Shown here piece by piece: positions 41,877-50,782 of a stretch of 64,000 bases of DNA; the first letter of the stretch is position 1; every line of letters begins with the position of its first letter. Source of the stretch: JAJZGK01 sp035538795. Its GTDB lineage: Bacteria > Pseudomonadota > Alphaproteobacteria > Rhodospirillales > Magnetospirillaceae. Made by a program: the position numbers and the translations under genes. Below the pieces are notes generated by a model. The model saw only the letters and a list, made by a program, of their open reading frames with translations. It had not been told where the DNA came from and searched no databases. The DNA lies in NCBI GenBank assembly GCA_035538795.1, contig DATLJS010000055.1:1-64000 (forward strand), written 5' to 3'.

Positions 41877-42820
41877 TTGCCAAATGCCTCCGAGATACGG
41901 AGAAAAGCCGGGGCGCCGATGATGATCACCACCGCCGGCAAAATCAGGAGCATCATTGGCATGGTCATCTTGACCGCCAGCTTGGCTCCCTTTTCTTCCA
42001 GACTGAGCAGACGCGCCGACCGCTCGGTCCGCGCCAGAACGCGCAAGGCCTGGGTGATGGGCGTGCCGTATTGATAGGATTGGATCAGGGTCGAGACCAT
42101 GCCGCGCAGGGATTCCAGCCCGGTGCGCTCGGCCAGATTACGCAGCGACGCCACCGTGTCGGCATGCAGCTGGCTTTCCTGGAACGTCAGCTCCAGTTCG
42201 TCGGCCAAAGCCGGACAGATGGACCTCATTTCCACGGCGGTGGTATGAATCGTCGCGCTCAGGCTGTAGCCGGCATTGGTGCAGATGACCATCAGGTCCA
42301 GGGCGTCGGGCAAGATGCGGTGAATCTGCTTTTGGCGGCGGCGCACCATCATTTTCAGCAAAAGCTCGGGCAGGATCAGGCCGCATTGCATACCGCCCAG
42401 CATGGCCACCAGCGACGTCAGAAATTCGGTGTCGGGATACCACAGCCCGATGGCGCCCGTGATTCCCATGGCCAAGACAGCGCCGCACAGAACCTTGACG
42501 ATCACCAGCACCTGCAAGGCGTTGACCTGACGGAACCCGGCGGCCACCAACTGACGGCTGATGGCTTTCTGCTGGCGGCTGTTGAACAGCGGCAGCCGGC
42601 GGCCCCAATTGGCCAGTACGCTGCCGACGCGGCTGCGGGCGGGCTTTTCCGCCTGGGCTTCCTGGCCGGGCTGGCGCAGGGTATAGCGGTCCAACTCGGT
42701 CTTAGCCCGCTGCCCGGCCCGCACCGAGGCGCTGCCCATGCGCACATAGGCCAGCCAGACCACGAAACCGATGGTCATGCCGGCGCCTGCTTCCAGTTCC
42801 CAGAAACTGCCGTCCACCAT
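41873..42820 (-). CDS. tadC: Tad inner-membrane platform protein TadC
   Basis: This 315-residue type II secretion F-domain protein has three or four hydrophobic segments and a cytoplasmic F domain (QIHRILPDALDLMVICTNAG, then LERTGLESLRGMVSTLIQ). It forms the inner-membrane platform of the Tad machine with TadB. The ATG at 42820 is chosen 2 bp after the tadB stop; an upstream in-frame start would lie within tadB. The stop overlaps tadD as ATGA. Confidence 0.9.
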   Translation of the reverse strand: MVDGSFWELEAGAGMTIGFVVWLAYVRMGSASVRAGQRAKTELDRYTLRQPGQEAQAEKPARSRVGSVLANWGRRLPLFNSRQQKAISRQLVAAGFRQVNALQVLVIVKVLCGAVLAMGITGAIGLWYPDTEFLTSLVAMLGGMQCGLILPELLLKMMVRRRQKQIHRILPDALDLMVICTNAGYSLSATIHTTAVEMRSICPALADELELTFQESQLHADTVASLRNLAERTGLESLRGMVSTLIQSYQYGTPITQALRVLARTERSARLLSLEEKGAKLAVKMTMPMMLLILPAVVIIIGAPAFLRISEAFGK

Positions 42821-42822
42821 GG

Positions 42823-43797
42823 TCAGTCCTCCAGCCGCATCATGGTGTTGATGACCACCAGCCCGACCACCACCAGCCCACCGGCAAGCCACAGCAGATG
42901 CTGGCCCGCCGGCGTTTCGAACAGGACCGAGAGATAATCGCTGTCGGTGCTTTCCAGCCCGGCCATCACCAAAACCGGCACCAGCGAGATCACCTTCGAA
43001 GCCGCCCGGCCCTGAGCCGTCAGGGCCCGGGTCTTCAGCCGGGTGTCGCGGCGGGAACGGATGATGCCCGACAGGTTCTCCAGCGTTTCCGCCAACGGTC
43101 CGCCGGTTTCACGCTGCAATTCCAGGCAGACCACGAAAAAGCGGAAATCGGGAATGCCGATGCGGTCGGCGGCGGTGGACATGACCTTCTGCGGCTCGAG
43201 GCCGATGCGCAGGGCGTCGCCCATACGCTGAAATTCCATGCCGACCGGATGCGGCAGCTCCTGTCCCGCCGTCTGGATGGCCTGCACCACCGGGACGCCG
43301 GCCCGCACGGCGCGAATGATCATATCCAAGGCTTCGGGAAAGAAATGCAGAAAGCGCTCGCGGAACCGCCGCTTCATCAGCGACAACGCCAGCCAGCCCC
43401 CGAGAAAACCGCCCAGCAAAGCCGCCGGCAACGCCAGGACCAGCGGCAGCTTCAAACCCATGACGGCCAGCGCCGCAGCGGCCGCGCCGCAGAACGCCGC
43501 CATCCCCAGTAGAGCCGGACCGGCGGAACCGCCTTTGTCCTGCACGAAGCGCAGCAGATCCCGCATCTGCAAGACCAGCGGATTGGACCGGCGGGGCGCG
43601 TGGCTTTGCACTTCCGACGCCACCTGGGCGACCGGCCGGTTGGCCTCGGTCATTCCGATGGCCCGGCGGCGGGCGCGAGCCTGCGGGCTGTTTTCGGCAG
43701 CATGCCGCACGGCGTCATAGCCCAGGGCCGCCAGCACCACGCCGACGAAACCGGCGATACTGACGATGTCTTCCGGGCCAAGGATGGCGACGCTCAT
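42823..43797 (-). CDS. tadB: Tad inner-membrane platform protein TadB
   Basis: This 324-residue protein has an N-terminal membrane segment, a central pair of hydrophobic helices and a type II secretion F domain (FLHFFPEALDMIIRAVRAGV and ELQRETGGPLAETLENLSGI). It partners with TadC below the pilus. The start overlaps the cpaF stop as ATGA. Confidence 0.92.
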   Translation of the reverse strand: MSVAILGPEDIVSIAGFVGVVLAALGYDAVRHAAENSPQARARRRAIGMTEANRPVAQVASEVQSHAPRRSNPLVLQMRDLLRFVQDKGGSAGPALLGMAAFCGAAAAALAVMGLKLPLVLALPAALLGGFLGGWLALSLMKRRFRERFLHFFPEALDMIIRAVRAGVPVVQAIQTAGQELPHPVGMEFQRMGDALRIGLEPQKVMSTAADRIGIPDFRFFVVCLELQRETGGPLAETLENLSGIIRSRRDTRLKTRALTAQGRAASKVISLVPVLVMAGLESTDSDYLSVLFETPAGQHLLWLAGGLVVVGLVVINTMMRLED

Positions 43798-45263
43798 GAC
43801 TTCATGGCCTCCAGCAAAGCCTTTTCCAGACCGTAATAGCTGGCCTTGACCGCCAGGGCCGGGCGCAGGCCGGAAGATTCGAAGGAGCCGTGAACCTCGT
43901 CGCCGAAGGTCGAGGTGTCGTAGTGAAACTGGAACAGGTCCTGGCTGATGATGATGTCGCCTTCCATGCCCACCAGTTCGGTGATCTGGGTGACCCGGCG
44001 CACGCCGTCGCGCATGCGTTCCAGCTGAACGATCAGATGCACGGCGCTGGCGATCTGGCGGCGGATCGACAGCAGCGGCAGATTGCCGTTGGCCAGCAGC
44101 ACCATACTTTCCAGGCGGGTCACGGCGTCGCGGGGATTGTTGGCGTGGATGGTGGTCATCGAACCGTCGTGGCCGGTGTTCATGGCCTGTAGCACGTCGA
44201 ACGCCTCGACCCCTCGGGTCTCGCCGAGGATGATGCGGTCGGGCCGCATGCGCAGGGCGTTGCGCACCAATTGCCGCTGGTCCACCGAACCGCCGCCCTC
44301 GATGTTCTCGGGGCGGGTTTCCAGGCTGACCACATGGGGCTGTTGAAGCTGAAGCTCGGCGGCGTCCTCGATGGTGATGATGCGTTCGCGGGGATCGATC
44401 ATCTTGGACATTGCGTTCATCAACGTCGTCTTCCCCGAGCCGGTGCCGCCGGAAATGATGATGTTGCTGCGGCTGGCGGTGGCCACCTCCAGCAGTCGAG
44501 CCATGCCCGCCGACAGATTCTTTTGCTGCACCAGACGGTTGAGGGTGTAGCTGCGCTTCGAGAACTTACGGATGGAAATGCAGGCGCCGCGGATGGCCAG
44601 GGGCGGCAGCACCACGTTGACGCGGCTGCCGTCGGGCAGACGGGCGTCGACCATCGGGCTGGATTCGTCGACCCGCCGCCCGACGGTGGCGGCGATGCGC
44701 TGGGCGACGTTGATCACATGCATGTTGTCGCGGAATTTCAGCGGCGTCAGTTCAAGCCGGCCATGGCGTTCGACGAAGACTTGATCCGGCCCGTTGACCA
44801 AGATGTCGGTCACGGTTTCGTCGGCCAGCAAAGGTTCGATGGGACCGATGCCGAACATGTCGTTCAGCATCTCCTCGACCATCAGCGCCTGTTCGGTGCC
44901 CGTCACCATCAGCCGGTCGCGGGTGACGATGTCGGCGACCATGACGGCCAGATCGTGGCGGATCTGATCGCGGTTGCGGCTGGCGGCGGTGGAAACGTCG
45001 ATACTGGCAAAGACGGCGCTGCGAATCTGCAGATAGGTGGTCGAACGCACCAGATGCTCTTTGCCCTCGGGCGGAATCGCGTGCATCGATGCCAGCAGGC
45101 CCGGTTGCGGCTTGGGCTGGATGTCCGAGGAGATTTCAGCAAAGGACGAGACGGCGGAAGACGCGGCCGGCTGTTCGGAAGACGGCACGGCGGTTTCCGC
45201 CGAGACGATGTACTCGGGAACCGACAAGCCTTCGACGGCGACGCTGTTTTTCCGCCCGAACAT
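43794..45263 (-). CDS. cpaF: Tad pilus assembly ATPase CpaF/TadA
   Basis: This 489-residue secretion ATPase of the VirB11/PulE superfamily has Walker A GGTGSGKTT, an Asp box and a Walker B-like region (RMRPDRIILGETRGVEAFD), and a His-box TGHDGSMTTIHANNPRDA. It powers pilin polymerisation from the cytoplasmic side. An N-terminal extension of about 80 residues is Ser/Pro-rich. The ATG shares one base with the cpaE stop (TGATG), so translation is coupled. Confidence 0.95.
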   Translation of the reverse strand: MFGRKNSVAVEGLSVPEYIVSAETAVPSSEQPAASSAVSSFAEISSDIQPKPQPGLLASMHAIPPEGKEHLVRSTTYLQIRSAVFASIDVSTAASRNRDQIRHDLAVMVADIVTRDRLMVTGTEQALMVEEMLNDMFGIGPIEPLLADETVTDILVNGPDQVFVERHGRLELTPLKFRDNMHVINVAQRIAATVGRRVDESSPMVDARLPDGSRVNVVLPPLAIRGACISIRKFSKRSYTLNRLVQQKNLSAGMARLLEVATASRSNIIISGGTGSGKTTLMNAMSKMIDPRERIITIEDAAELQLQQPHVVSLETRPENIEGGGSVDQRQLVRNALRMRPDRIILGETRGVEAFDVLQAMNTGHDGSMTTIHANNPRDAVTRLESMVLLANGNLPLLSIRRQIASAVHLIVQLERMRDGVRRVTQITELVGMEGDIIISQDLFQFHYDTSTFGDEVHGSFESSGLRPALAVKASYYGLEKALLEAMKS

Positions 45264-46525
45264 CAGGTTTGCCTTTGCAGCAACCGCTCGACCACGGCCT
45301 TGGCTTTGGCCAGCAATTGGGCCAGCTTGCCCTCCGCCGCCTTTTCATCGCGCCGGCCCGACAGATCGTTGGCCAGCTCGCGCAAGGCCTGGGCCAGCAG
45401 GCCGCTGCGCGTGACCAGCGGCGGCCCGAGATTTTCCGCTTCCGCCGCCGATTCGAAATCGTGAGGCAGTTCCATGCTGACCTTGCGGCCCACCGCCTCC
45501 TCGAAATCCTTGACCGCCAATTCAGCCTTGCCCGCCGGATGCTGATGGTTGATCACCAGCATCATGCTGGCGTGGTTGTCGCGGGTCTCCACCATGCGTA
45601 TGACCCGCGCCGTTTCGCGGGCGCTGTAGACCGACGGCTCGCTGACCACCACCACCGTCTGGGCCGCTTCCGTGATGCACTGGCTCAACGGTCCGGCGCG
45701 ATAAGGCAGGTCGGCGATGATGTAGTGGAAATGCTTCTTCAGTTCGTTGAGCAACCGCTTCAGGGCCACCAGATCGGGCGGCGTACCGGCGGAAAAATCC
45801 ATCTCAGACGACAGCACCGACAGATAGGGCCCCACCGACACCAGGGTGCGGTTGACGTAATGAGGATCCAGGTTGTTGACGTTCTTCAGAACGTCGGCCA
45901 AGCCCTCGTTGCTTTGGGTGCCCAGCAGCACATTGGCCGGTCCGCCATGGGGATCGAGATCGATCAGGGCCACCCGGCGATGCTGCTGGTTGGCCAGAGA
46001 CCACGCCAGATTGACCGCCACCGTGGTCGCGCCGGCTCCGCCGCGGGCGCCGATGCAGGCCACCACCTTGCCGGTGCGCACCTGCTGATTCTGTTCGGCG
46101 GCCGGAGTGTTGGCCCCCAGGATGCGGCGCAAAAGGTCGATGGTCAGCGGCTTCGAAATGTAATCGTCGACGCCCATGCGCAAAAGTTCGCGGAACAGGC
46201 CGACGTCGTTGCGGTCGCCGATGACCACCACCGACACGCTGGGGGCACAGGCGTCGGCCAGCCGGGCCAGATCGGACAGCGGCATGGACGAGGCGGAAAT
46301 ATCCACCACCAGCCGCTGCGGCGGTCGCTCCAGATGGTTCAGCACGGCGATGGCGTGGTCCACCGTTCCCTGGCGGACCAGGGAATGGGGGATCATCTGT
46401 TCGACAGCGAAATGATCCATGACGAGGGTGCTTTCCTCGTCGGCGAGAAAGGCCACGAACTCGGCCTGTCGCAAGGTCTTGTGAACCGCTCCACTCAGGC
46501 TATCCATCAGGAACATGGCGGCCAT
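45263..46525 (-). CDS. cpaE: Tad localisation ATPase CpaE/TadZ
   Basis: This protein of about 420 residues has an N-terminal receiver-like domain (about 30-155), then a MinD/ParA-type ATPase with a deviant Walker A (ACIGARGGAGATTVAVNLAW) and the switch region ALIDLDPHGG. It directs polar localisation of the Tad machine. The start is uncertain: ATGs lie at 46525, 46516 and 46507, and 46516 has the better GGATGG spacing. All follow the cpaD stop closely. The stop overlaps cpaF as TGATG. Confidence 0.9.
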   Translation of the reverse strand: MAAMFLMDSLSGAVHKTLRQAEFVAFLADEESTLVMDHFAVEQMIPHSLVRQGTVDHAIAVLNHLERPPQRLVVDISASSMPLSDLARLADACAPSVSVVVIGDRNDVGLFRELLRMGVDDYISKPLTIDLLRRILGANTPAAEQNQQVRTGKVVACIGARGGAGATTVAVNLAWSLANQQHRRVALIDLDPHGGPANVLLGTQSNEGLADVLKNVNNLDPHYVNRTLVSVGPYLSVLSSEMDFSAGTPPDLVALKRLLNELKKHFHYIIADLPYRAGPLSQCITEAAQTVVVVSEPSVYSARETARVIRMVETRDNHASMMLVINHQHPAGKAELAVKDFEEAVGRKVSMELPHDFESAAEAENLGPPLVTRSGLLAQALRELANDLSGRRDEKAAEGKLAQLLAKAKAVVERLLQRQT

Positions 46526-46530
46526 CCAGT

Positions 46531-47190
46531 CTAGTTGGAGGTGGGTTTGCTGGTCGAAGTGGTCTGACGCAACACCTTGACCTTGTCGGCATTGTAACGG
46601 TCCACAGCCTCGGATTGAGACTCGCCGTCCGAACCGGCATAGGCCCGGCCCTCGGCCAGATCCGCCGGATTGGCGACGCTGGCGGCCAGATTGTTGTAGG
46701 TGGCGCAACCGAAGGCGACCGATGGACGCTTGTCGAAATCCAGCATCGGCGTCGGCGTCACCGCTTCGTTATGGGTGATCATGCTGTCGCAATCCGGCCC
46801 CGTGGCGGTCAGGTGATAGAGCACCAGAACCACCTGGTTTCCCGGCGCCGAACGGCTGTCCAGGGCGACCAGATCGACGGGAATGCCCAGCGCCTGCACC
46901 GAGGCGCGGAAAGAATCCTGCGCCGGCAGGGGCTGGCCCATCGGCCACTGCACCCGCACCCGCAGGTCGCCGGTACCGGTGGCCGTCAGATGGGCTTTGA
47001 CCCGGTTGCGGTCCTCCAGACTGGGCTGGCTGAAATTCGACAGGGCCAGTTTTTCGGAAACCGCCTCCAGCTTGATCGACGAGGCGTCGGGCAGGGGCGT
47101 GTAGTCGGGCCTAGGGAAACAGCCGCCCAGCAGCAGAAAGGCCAGAACGGTCAGATGCGGGACGGTCCGGAACGAGGTGGGACGAATCAT
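46531..47190 (-). CDS. cpaD: Tad pilus lipoprotein CpaD
   Basis: This 219-residue protein has lipobox LLLGGC (Cys24) and the CpaD hallmark FGCATYNNLAASVANPADL near the C terminus. CpaD is an outer-membrane-associated component working with the secretin. GGAAGGA precedes the ATG, and the start lies 14 bp after the cpaC stop. Confidence 0.92.
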   Translation of the reverse strand: MIRPTSFRTVPHLTVLAFLLLGGCFPRPDYTPLPDASSIKLEAVSEKLALSNFSQPSLEDRNRVKAHLTATGTGDLRVRVQWPMGQPLPAQDSFRASVQALGIPVDLVALDSRSAPGNQVVLVLYHLTATGPDCDSMITHNEAVTPTPMLDFDKRPSVAFGCATYNNLAASVANPADLAEGRAYAGSDGESQSEAVDRYNADKVKVLRQTTSTSKPTSN

Positions 47191-47204
47191 GATGCGGTCC
47201 TTCC

Positions 47205-48635
47205 CTAGTAACTGAAGCCGGCGGCGCCCATCAGGCGCGGAGCGTCCGGCGCCAGAGGGTCGATGCCGTAGCGGGTCTGGGTGATGCGTTCGACGTCGCT
47301 GGCCGGCTTCAGGCTTTGCAGCGGCGTGCGCAGCACGTTGCCGCCCACCGGGCGCACCAGATAGGCGGTGACGATGACCACCAGCTCGCTCTTGTTGTTC
47401 TGATAATCCTGGGACGAGAACAGCTTGCCCAGAACCGGCAGATTGCCCAGACCGGGCAGCCGCGAGACGGAATCGTGCATGTTGTCCTGCAGCAAGCCGC
47501 CGACGGCGAAGCTTTGCCCGCTGGCCAGTTCGACGGTGGTTTCCACCCGCCGCACGGTCAGGCCGGGGATGGTGATGCCGTTCATGGTGATGCCGTTGTC
47601 GGAACTCAGTTCGCTGACCTCGGGACGGACCATGACGCTGATGCGGTCGTTGGACAGCACCGTGGGTGTGAAGTCCAAGGCCACGCCGAACGGCTTGAAT
47701 TCGATGGAAATGGCGTTGCTACTGCTGGAAGACGAACCGCTTTGCGCCACCGGAATGGGGAATTCGCCGCCGGCCAGGAAGCTGGCGGTCTGGCCCGACA
47801 CGGCGGTCAGATTGGGCTCGGCCATCACCGAGATCAGACCCTCGGCGTCCAGGGCGTCGAGCATGGTCTGGACGTTGTATTTGCCGTTGCTGTAGCCGCC
47901 CAGCACCGACCAGGCTGAAGTGGCTATGTTATAGGTTTTGGTGGTGTCGTTATACCAGTCGCGGCCGTTCAGCACGCCGGCCACCACGTTGCCCGGCGTC
48001 ATCAAGGCCTGCCAGTTGAAGCCGAACTGCTGGGTGATGTTGCGCGACATCTCGACGATGCGCACCCGCAGCTGGACCTGAGTCGGGCGTTGCACCGACA
48101 GGCTGTTGATCAGCTTCTCGTCCTTGGACAGCAAGGGCGTCACCGTGTTGACCACGGCGTTGACCTCGTCGGGGTTGTTCACCACGCCGCCGATCATCAC
48201 CGAGCCCGGAGCCGAGGACAGATTGAAGTTGTAGGAAGGGAAGCGCTGATGCAGCAGATCGCGGATCTCGACCAGATTATGGCGGACCACCACCGAGCGG
48301 CGCAGCACCACGCGATTGTCGCCGTCGACGGCGAACAAAGTGGTGGTGCCGGTCTTTTTGCCCAGCACAAAGATGCCGGTGGATGACGGCACCTGAACAT
48401 CGGCGACATCGGGATTGGCGATGAAGACGCTCAAGGACGGGCGCGGCAGAGTCAGGAACTCGCCCTCGCCCACCGCCAATAAAAGCTGTTCGCCTTTCGG
48501 CTGCTCGCTTTTCGGCTGAAGATCGGCGGCCAAGACGGCTTGGCCGGTCAAAGCGGCAGCCAGGACGGCGGCCAGGAAGGCCGCGGCGATCCGGCGGAGA
48601 TATCCCGCGAACAGACGTTTCACCCGTTCCATCAT
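47205..48635 (-). CDS. cpaC: Tad outer-membrane secretin CpaC/RcpA
   Basis: This 476-residue secretin has a signal peptide, an N-terminal pilus-associated domain (IANPDVADVQVPSSTGIFVLG), a BON/N1-like part and the C-terminal secretin domain (VAGVLNGRDW, VELASGQSFAVGGLLQDN and RLPGLGNLPVLGKLF). It forms the outer-membrane channel for the pilus. Two adjacent ATGs start the gene (48635 and 48632), behind GAGGA. Confidence 0.94.
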   Translation of the reverse strand: MMERVKRLFAGYLRRIAAAFLAAVLAAALTGQAVLAADLQPKSEQPKGEQLLLAVGEGEFLTLPRPSLSVFIANPDVADVQVPSSTGIFVLGKKTGTTTLFAVDGDNRVVLRRSVVVRHNLVEIRDLLHQRFPSYNFNLSSAPGSVMIGGVVNNPDEVNAVVNTVTPLLSKDEKLINSLSVQRPTQVQLRVRIVEMSRNITQQFGFNWQALMTPGNVVAGVLNGRDWYNDTTKTYNIATSAWSVLGGYSNGKYNVQTMLDALDAEGLISVMAEPNLTAVSGQTASFLAGGEFPIPVAQSGSSSSSSNAISIEFKPFGVALDFTPTVLSNDRISVMVRPEVSELSSDNGITMNGITIPGLTVRRVETTVELASGQSFAVGGLLQDNMHDSVSRLPGLGNLPVLGKLFSSQDYQNNKSELVVIVTAYLVRPVGGNVLRTPLQSLKPASDVERITQTRYGIDPLAPDAPRLMGAAGFSY

Positions 48636-48691
48636 CCCAATTCCTCACAGCCTTGCAGGCTTCTTTTCAAGTTGGCCGACGGCCAGATTAG

Positions 48692-49612
48692 TCACTGAAC
48701 CGGCACGGAAACCGGAGCGCCGCCGGCGGGCACGTCGTCGCGCTTCGCTCCATGGAAGATCGTCGGCAGGGACTGCGGCGCGGCGGCGGCGGTTTTGGCC
48801 GCTTTCGGCGACATCTCCCGCACCGCCCGCGACACGTCGTGCTCCCAAACCGGAGCCGGGGCCTCGGCTTCCGCCTTGGCCTGGGCGTCGCCTTCGCGGC
48901 GCACCGTCGCCAAACTGCGCAGGGACAGCGACAACTGGCCCAGGCGGCCGGCTACCGTCACCTTTTCGGCGTCGCGGGGCTCGACCTCCAGGGTCAGGGT
49001 GCGGGCGTTGTGGCTGTTGGCGGAGTTGGCGGCGGGCGCCGATCCGTCGGCGTCGGGCAAATGCATCAGGCTGCCGACGGCGATGACCCGCACGTCCCCC
49101 AGAATGGTTTCGCTGGCCACCTTCGGCACTTCGCCGCTGTCGCCCTGGGAAATGCGCTGGGTCAGCAGCAGATCGACCCGGTCGCCCGGCAGGATCAGAC
49201 CGGCATTGCCGGTGACGTCGTCGATGGCCACGGACACGGCGCGGGTGCCGGGATGCAAGGCCGCCGCCAGAAAACCGGGCGCGTCGGGAAAGACCACGTC
49301 CTTTTCCTCGACCACCATGCCGTCGTCGATGGGATGGCGAACCACGGCCCCCATCAAACGCTTGGCCAGGGGCGAGCCTTTGACGATCTGGCCTTTGGCC
49401 ACGGAAGAGGCGGGAATTTCCTTCCAGCCCAGGTCATTGCCGTTCAGCAGAAGACCGGGGGACAAGGCGGCGGCGGCAATCTGGATTTCCGCCATGGGTT
49501 CGGCCTTTTGCCCTGGGGCGCTGACCGAAACGAACAATCCGCGCAGCAGAATCGCGGCCACGGTGGCCATGACCAAGACCGCTGCGATGCGAAAGGCCGA
49601 ATTCTTGTTCAT
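48692..49612 (-). CDS. cpaB: Tad pilus assembly protein CpaB/RcpC
   Basis: This 306-residue periplasmic protein has an N-terminal membrane anchor and an SAF/RcpC domain (GNDLGWKEIPASSVAKGQI, then LLTQRIS, typical of CpaB). It is thought to act with the secretin in the periplasm. A GGGGGGAA site precedes the ATG. Confidence 0.92.
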   Translation of the reverse strand: MNKNSAFRIAAVLVMATVAAILLRGLFVSVSAPGQKAEPMAEIQIAAAALSPGLLLNGNDLGWKEIPASSVAKGQIVKGSPLAKRLMGAVVRHPIDDGMVVEEKDVVFPDAPGFLAAALHPGTRAVSVAIDDVTGNAGLILPGDRVDLLLTQRISQGDSGEVPKVASETILGDVRVIAVGSLMHLPDADGSAPAANSANSHNARTLTLEVEPRDAEKVTVAGRLGQLSLSLRSLATVRREGDAQAKAEAEAPAPVWEHDVSRAVREMSPKAAKTAAAAPQSLPTIFHGAKRDDVPAGGAPVSVPVQ

Positions 49613-49642
49613 CTGACGTCATTTCCCCCCACGGACGATGCG

Positions 49643-50122
49643 TCATGTCCGTGCAGACGCGGCCAAGGCGGCCAAGACGCCTCCGACGGACAAAGCCACG
49701 CCGTAGGGAACGCCCCGTTCCGCCGAAAACAGAGTCAACGTTCGCGCCAGAAGAACGGGCAGGGACAGGCGGCAGAGCAACCCGGACAGGAACCCCAGCA
49801 GACCCAGGATCAGGCCGCAAACTGCGACCACCACCAAGATCCCCAGGGCGTTCTCCAACCCGGCCCACAGAAACACCGGCAAAGCCAGCTTGACGTCGCC
49901 ACCGCCGATCCAGCCCAAAGCGAAAAAGAGGGTCATGGCCAGAAAGGCCGCCCCCCCTACCGCCAGAGTGGATGCCAGGTCCGGCAAGCCGCCCCCACGG
50001 CTTGCCAAGAACCCAACCCACGACAGCAACAACAGCCCCACCAGGATGTTGTCGATGCAGCGCCAGCCCAAATCCCGCAGGGCGACCACGGCAAAAACCG
50101 CGCAAGCCGCCCACGCGAACAT
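49643..50122 (-). CDS. cpaA: Tad prepilin peptidase CpaA/TadV
   Basis: This 159-residue A24-type aspartic peptidase has an Asp in the first cytoplasmic loop (VALRDLGWRCIDN) and the second in the GxGD-type motif GWIGGGDVKLALP, within about four hydrophobic segments. It cleaves Flp and the Tad pseudopilins. It lies 9 bp after the flp stop and before cpaB. Confidence 0.92.
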   Translation of the reverse strand: MFAWAACAVFAVVALRDLGWRCIDNILVGLLLLSWVGFLASRGGGLPDLASTLAVGGAAFLAMTLFFALGWIGGGDVKLALPVFLWAGLENALGILVVVAVCGLILGLLGFLSGLLCRLSLPVLLARTLTLFSAERGVPYGVALSVGGVLAALAASART

Positions 50123-50131
50123 TGAACTAAC

Positions 50132-50311
50132 TTATTGGGTGGCGCTGGTGAGTTCGGTGCCGACTTTGGAGAAAACGCTCGACAATTGGGTTTTAACGCC
50201 CGAACCGCCGACCGCCGCCGAAAGACCGACAACCATCAGACCCGCCAGAATGGCGTATTCCAGGGCACTGACGCCGCGCTTGTCGCGCAGCAACGAGAAG
50301 ATAAAGCGCAT
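50132..50311 (-). CDS. flp: Flp major pilin
   Basis: This 59-residue type IVb pilin has a basic leader (MRFIFSLLRDKRG), then the mature G-xxxx-EY motif (VSALEYAILAGLMVVGL) and a short polar C-terminal tail. The ATG at 50311 is chosen for its GGAGGG site at about 8 nt and the standard leader length. It heads the Tad operon and would be the pilus fibre subunit. Confidence 0.95.
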   Translation of the reverse strand: MRFIFSLLRDKRGVSALEYAILAGLMVVGLSAAVGGSGVKTQLSSVFSKVGTELTSATQ

Positions 50312-50530
50312 TCTAAATCCCTCCACACGATCCGGCCTCATGCCCGATGGCTATTCTTACGGGTGCAAGAACCACCCACATCGGCCAGAAGTGTCTTGAT
50401 GCTGTAACAATGCATCATCCGCTGTAAATATCCGTATGGATAATATGGTCATACCACAGGGTTAAAACCGTCCTGCGGGTTGCCGCGAATTGCCATTTCC
50501 GATGAGTTAATTCGGCTTAGATGCAACCCA

Positions 50531-50568
50531 AACGACAACATAAACCCATGTTTATATTGTTGTTTTTT
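50531..50568 (+). terminator. plus-oriented hairpin with T-run in the flp upstream region
   Basis: A 15-bp stem (50531-50545 with 50550-50564), one mismatch and one G-U pair, a 4-nt loop (CCAT) and a T-run at 50563-50568 look like an intrinsic terminator on the plus strand. No plus-strand gene ends here, so it may mark an unannotated small RNA or be an operator. Confidence 0.5.
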
Positions 50569-50716
50569 CTTGACTAGGATGGAAAACCTTCGGCGTTCCG
50601 TTCCTGATCAATATATCCTCATGGGTATTACCGTCCCGGCCGAACCGGTAAGTCGAAATCCGGAGAATGTGACAACCTATGTAACATCTGTCGCAAATAG
50701 AGGGCGGATCATAAAA

Positions 50717-50755
50717 AAAACCGCCGCGGCCCGTTCCCGGACGGCGGCGGTTTTT
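50717..50755. terminator. bidirectional terminator after the NDUFA9-like gene
   Basis: A run of eight As, a CCGCCGC/GCGGCGG stem and TTTTT lie 28 bp beyond the stop of the minus-strand gene at 50783. In the minus orientation the T-run is eight long. Confidence 0.8.
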
Positions 50756-50782
50756 GATGGAAAAATATTTTCCGTCAAAGAA

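Larger units (their letters stand above)
50312..50782. other. long intergenic region between flp and the NDUFA9-like gene
   Basis: These 471 bp have no credible coding gene. They hold the upstream control region of the Tad operon, a plus-oriented hairpin (50531-50568) and a bidirectional terminator (50717-50755). The heptamer GCTGTAA occurs twice, 20 bp apart (50401 and 50421). No convincing sigma-70 or sigma-54 promoter for flp was found by eye. Confidence 0.6.

Noticed and set aside
50342..50400. Sigma-54-like GG/GC element upstream of flp (TGGGTGGTTCTTGCA on the minus strand)
   Set aside because: The GG-to-GC spacing is 11 rather than the required 12, so it does not fit a -24/-12 promoter.
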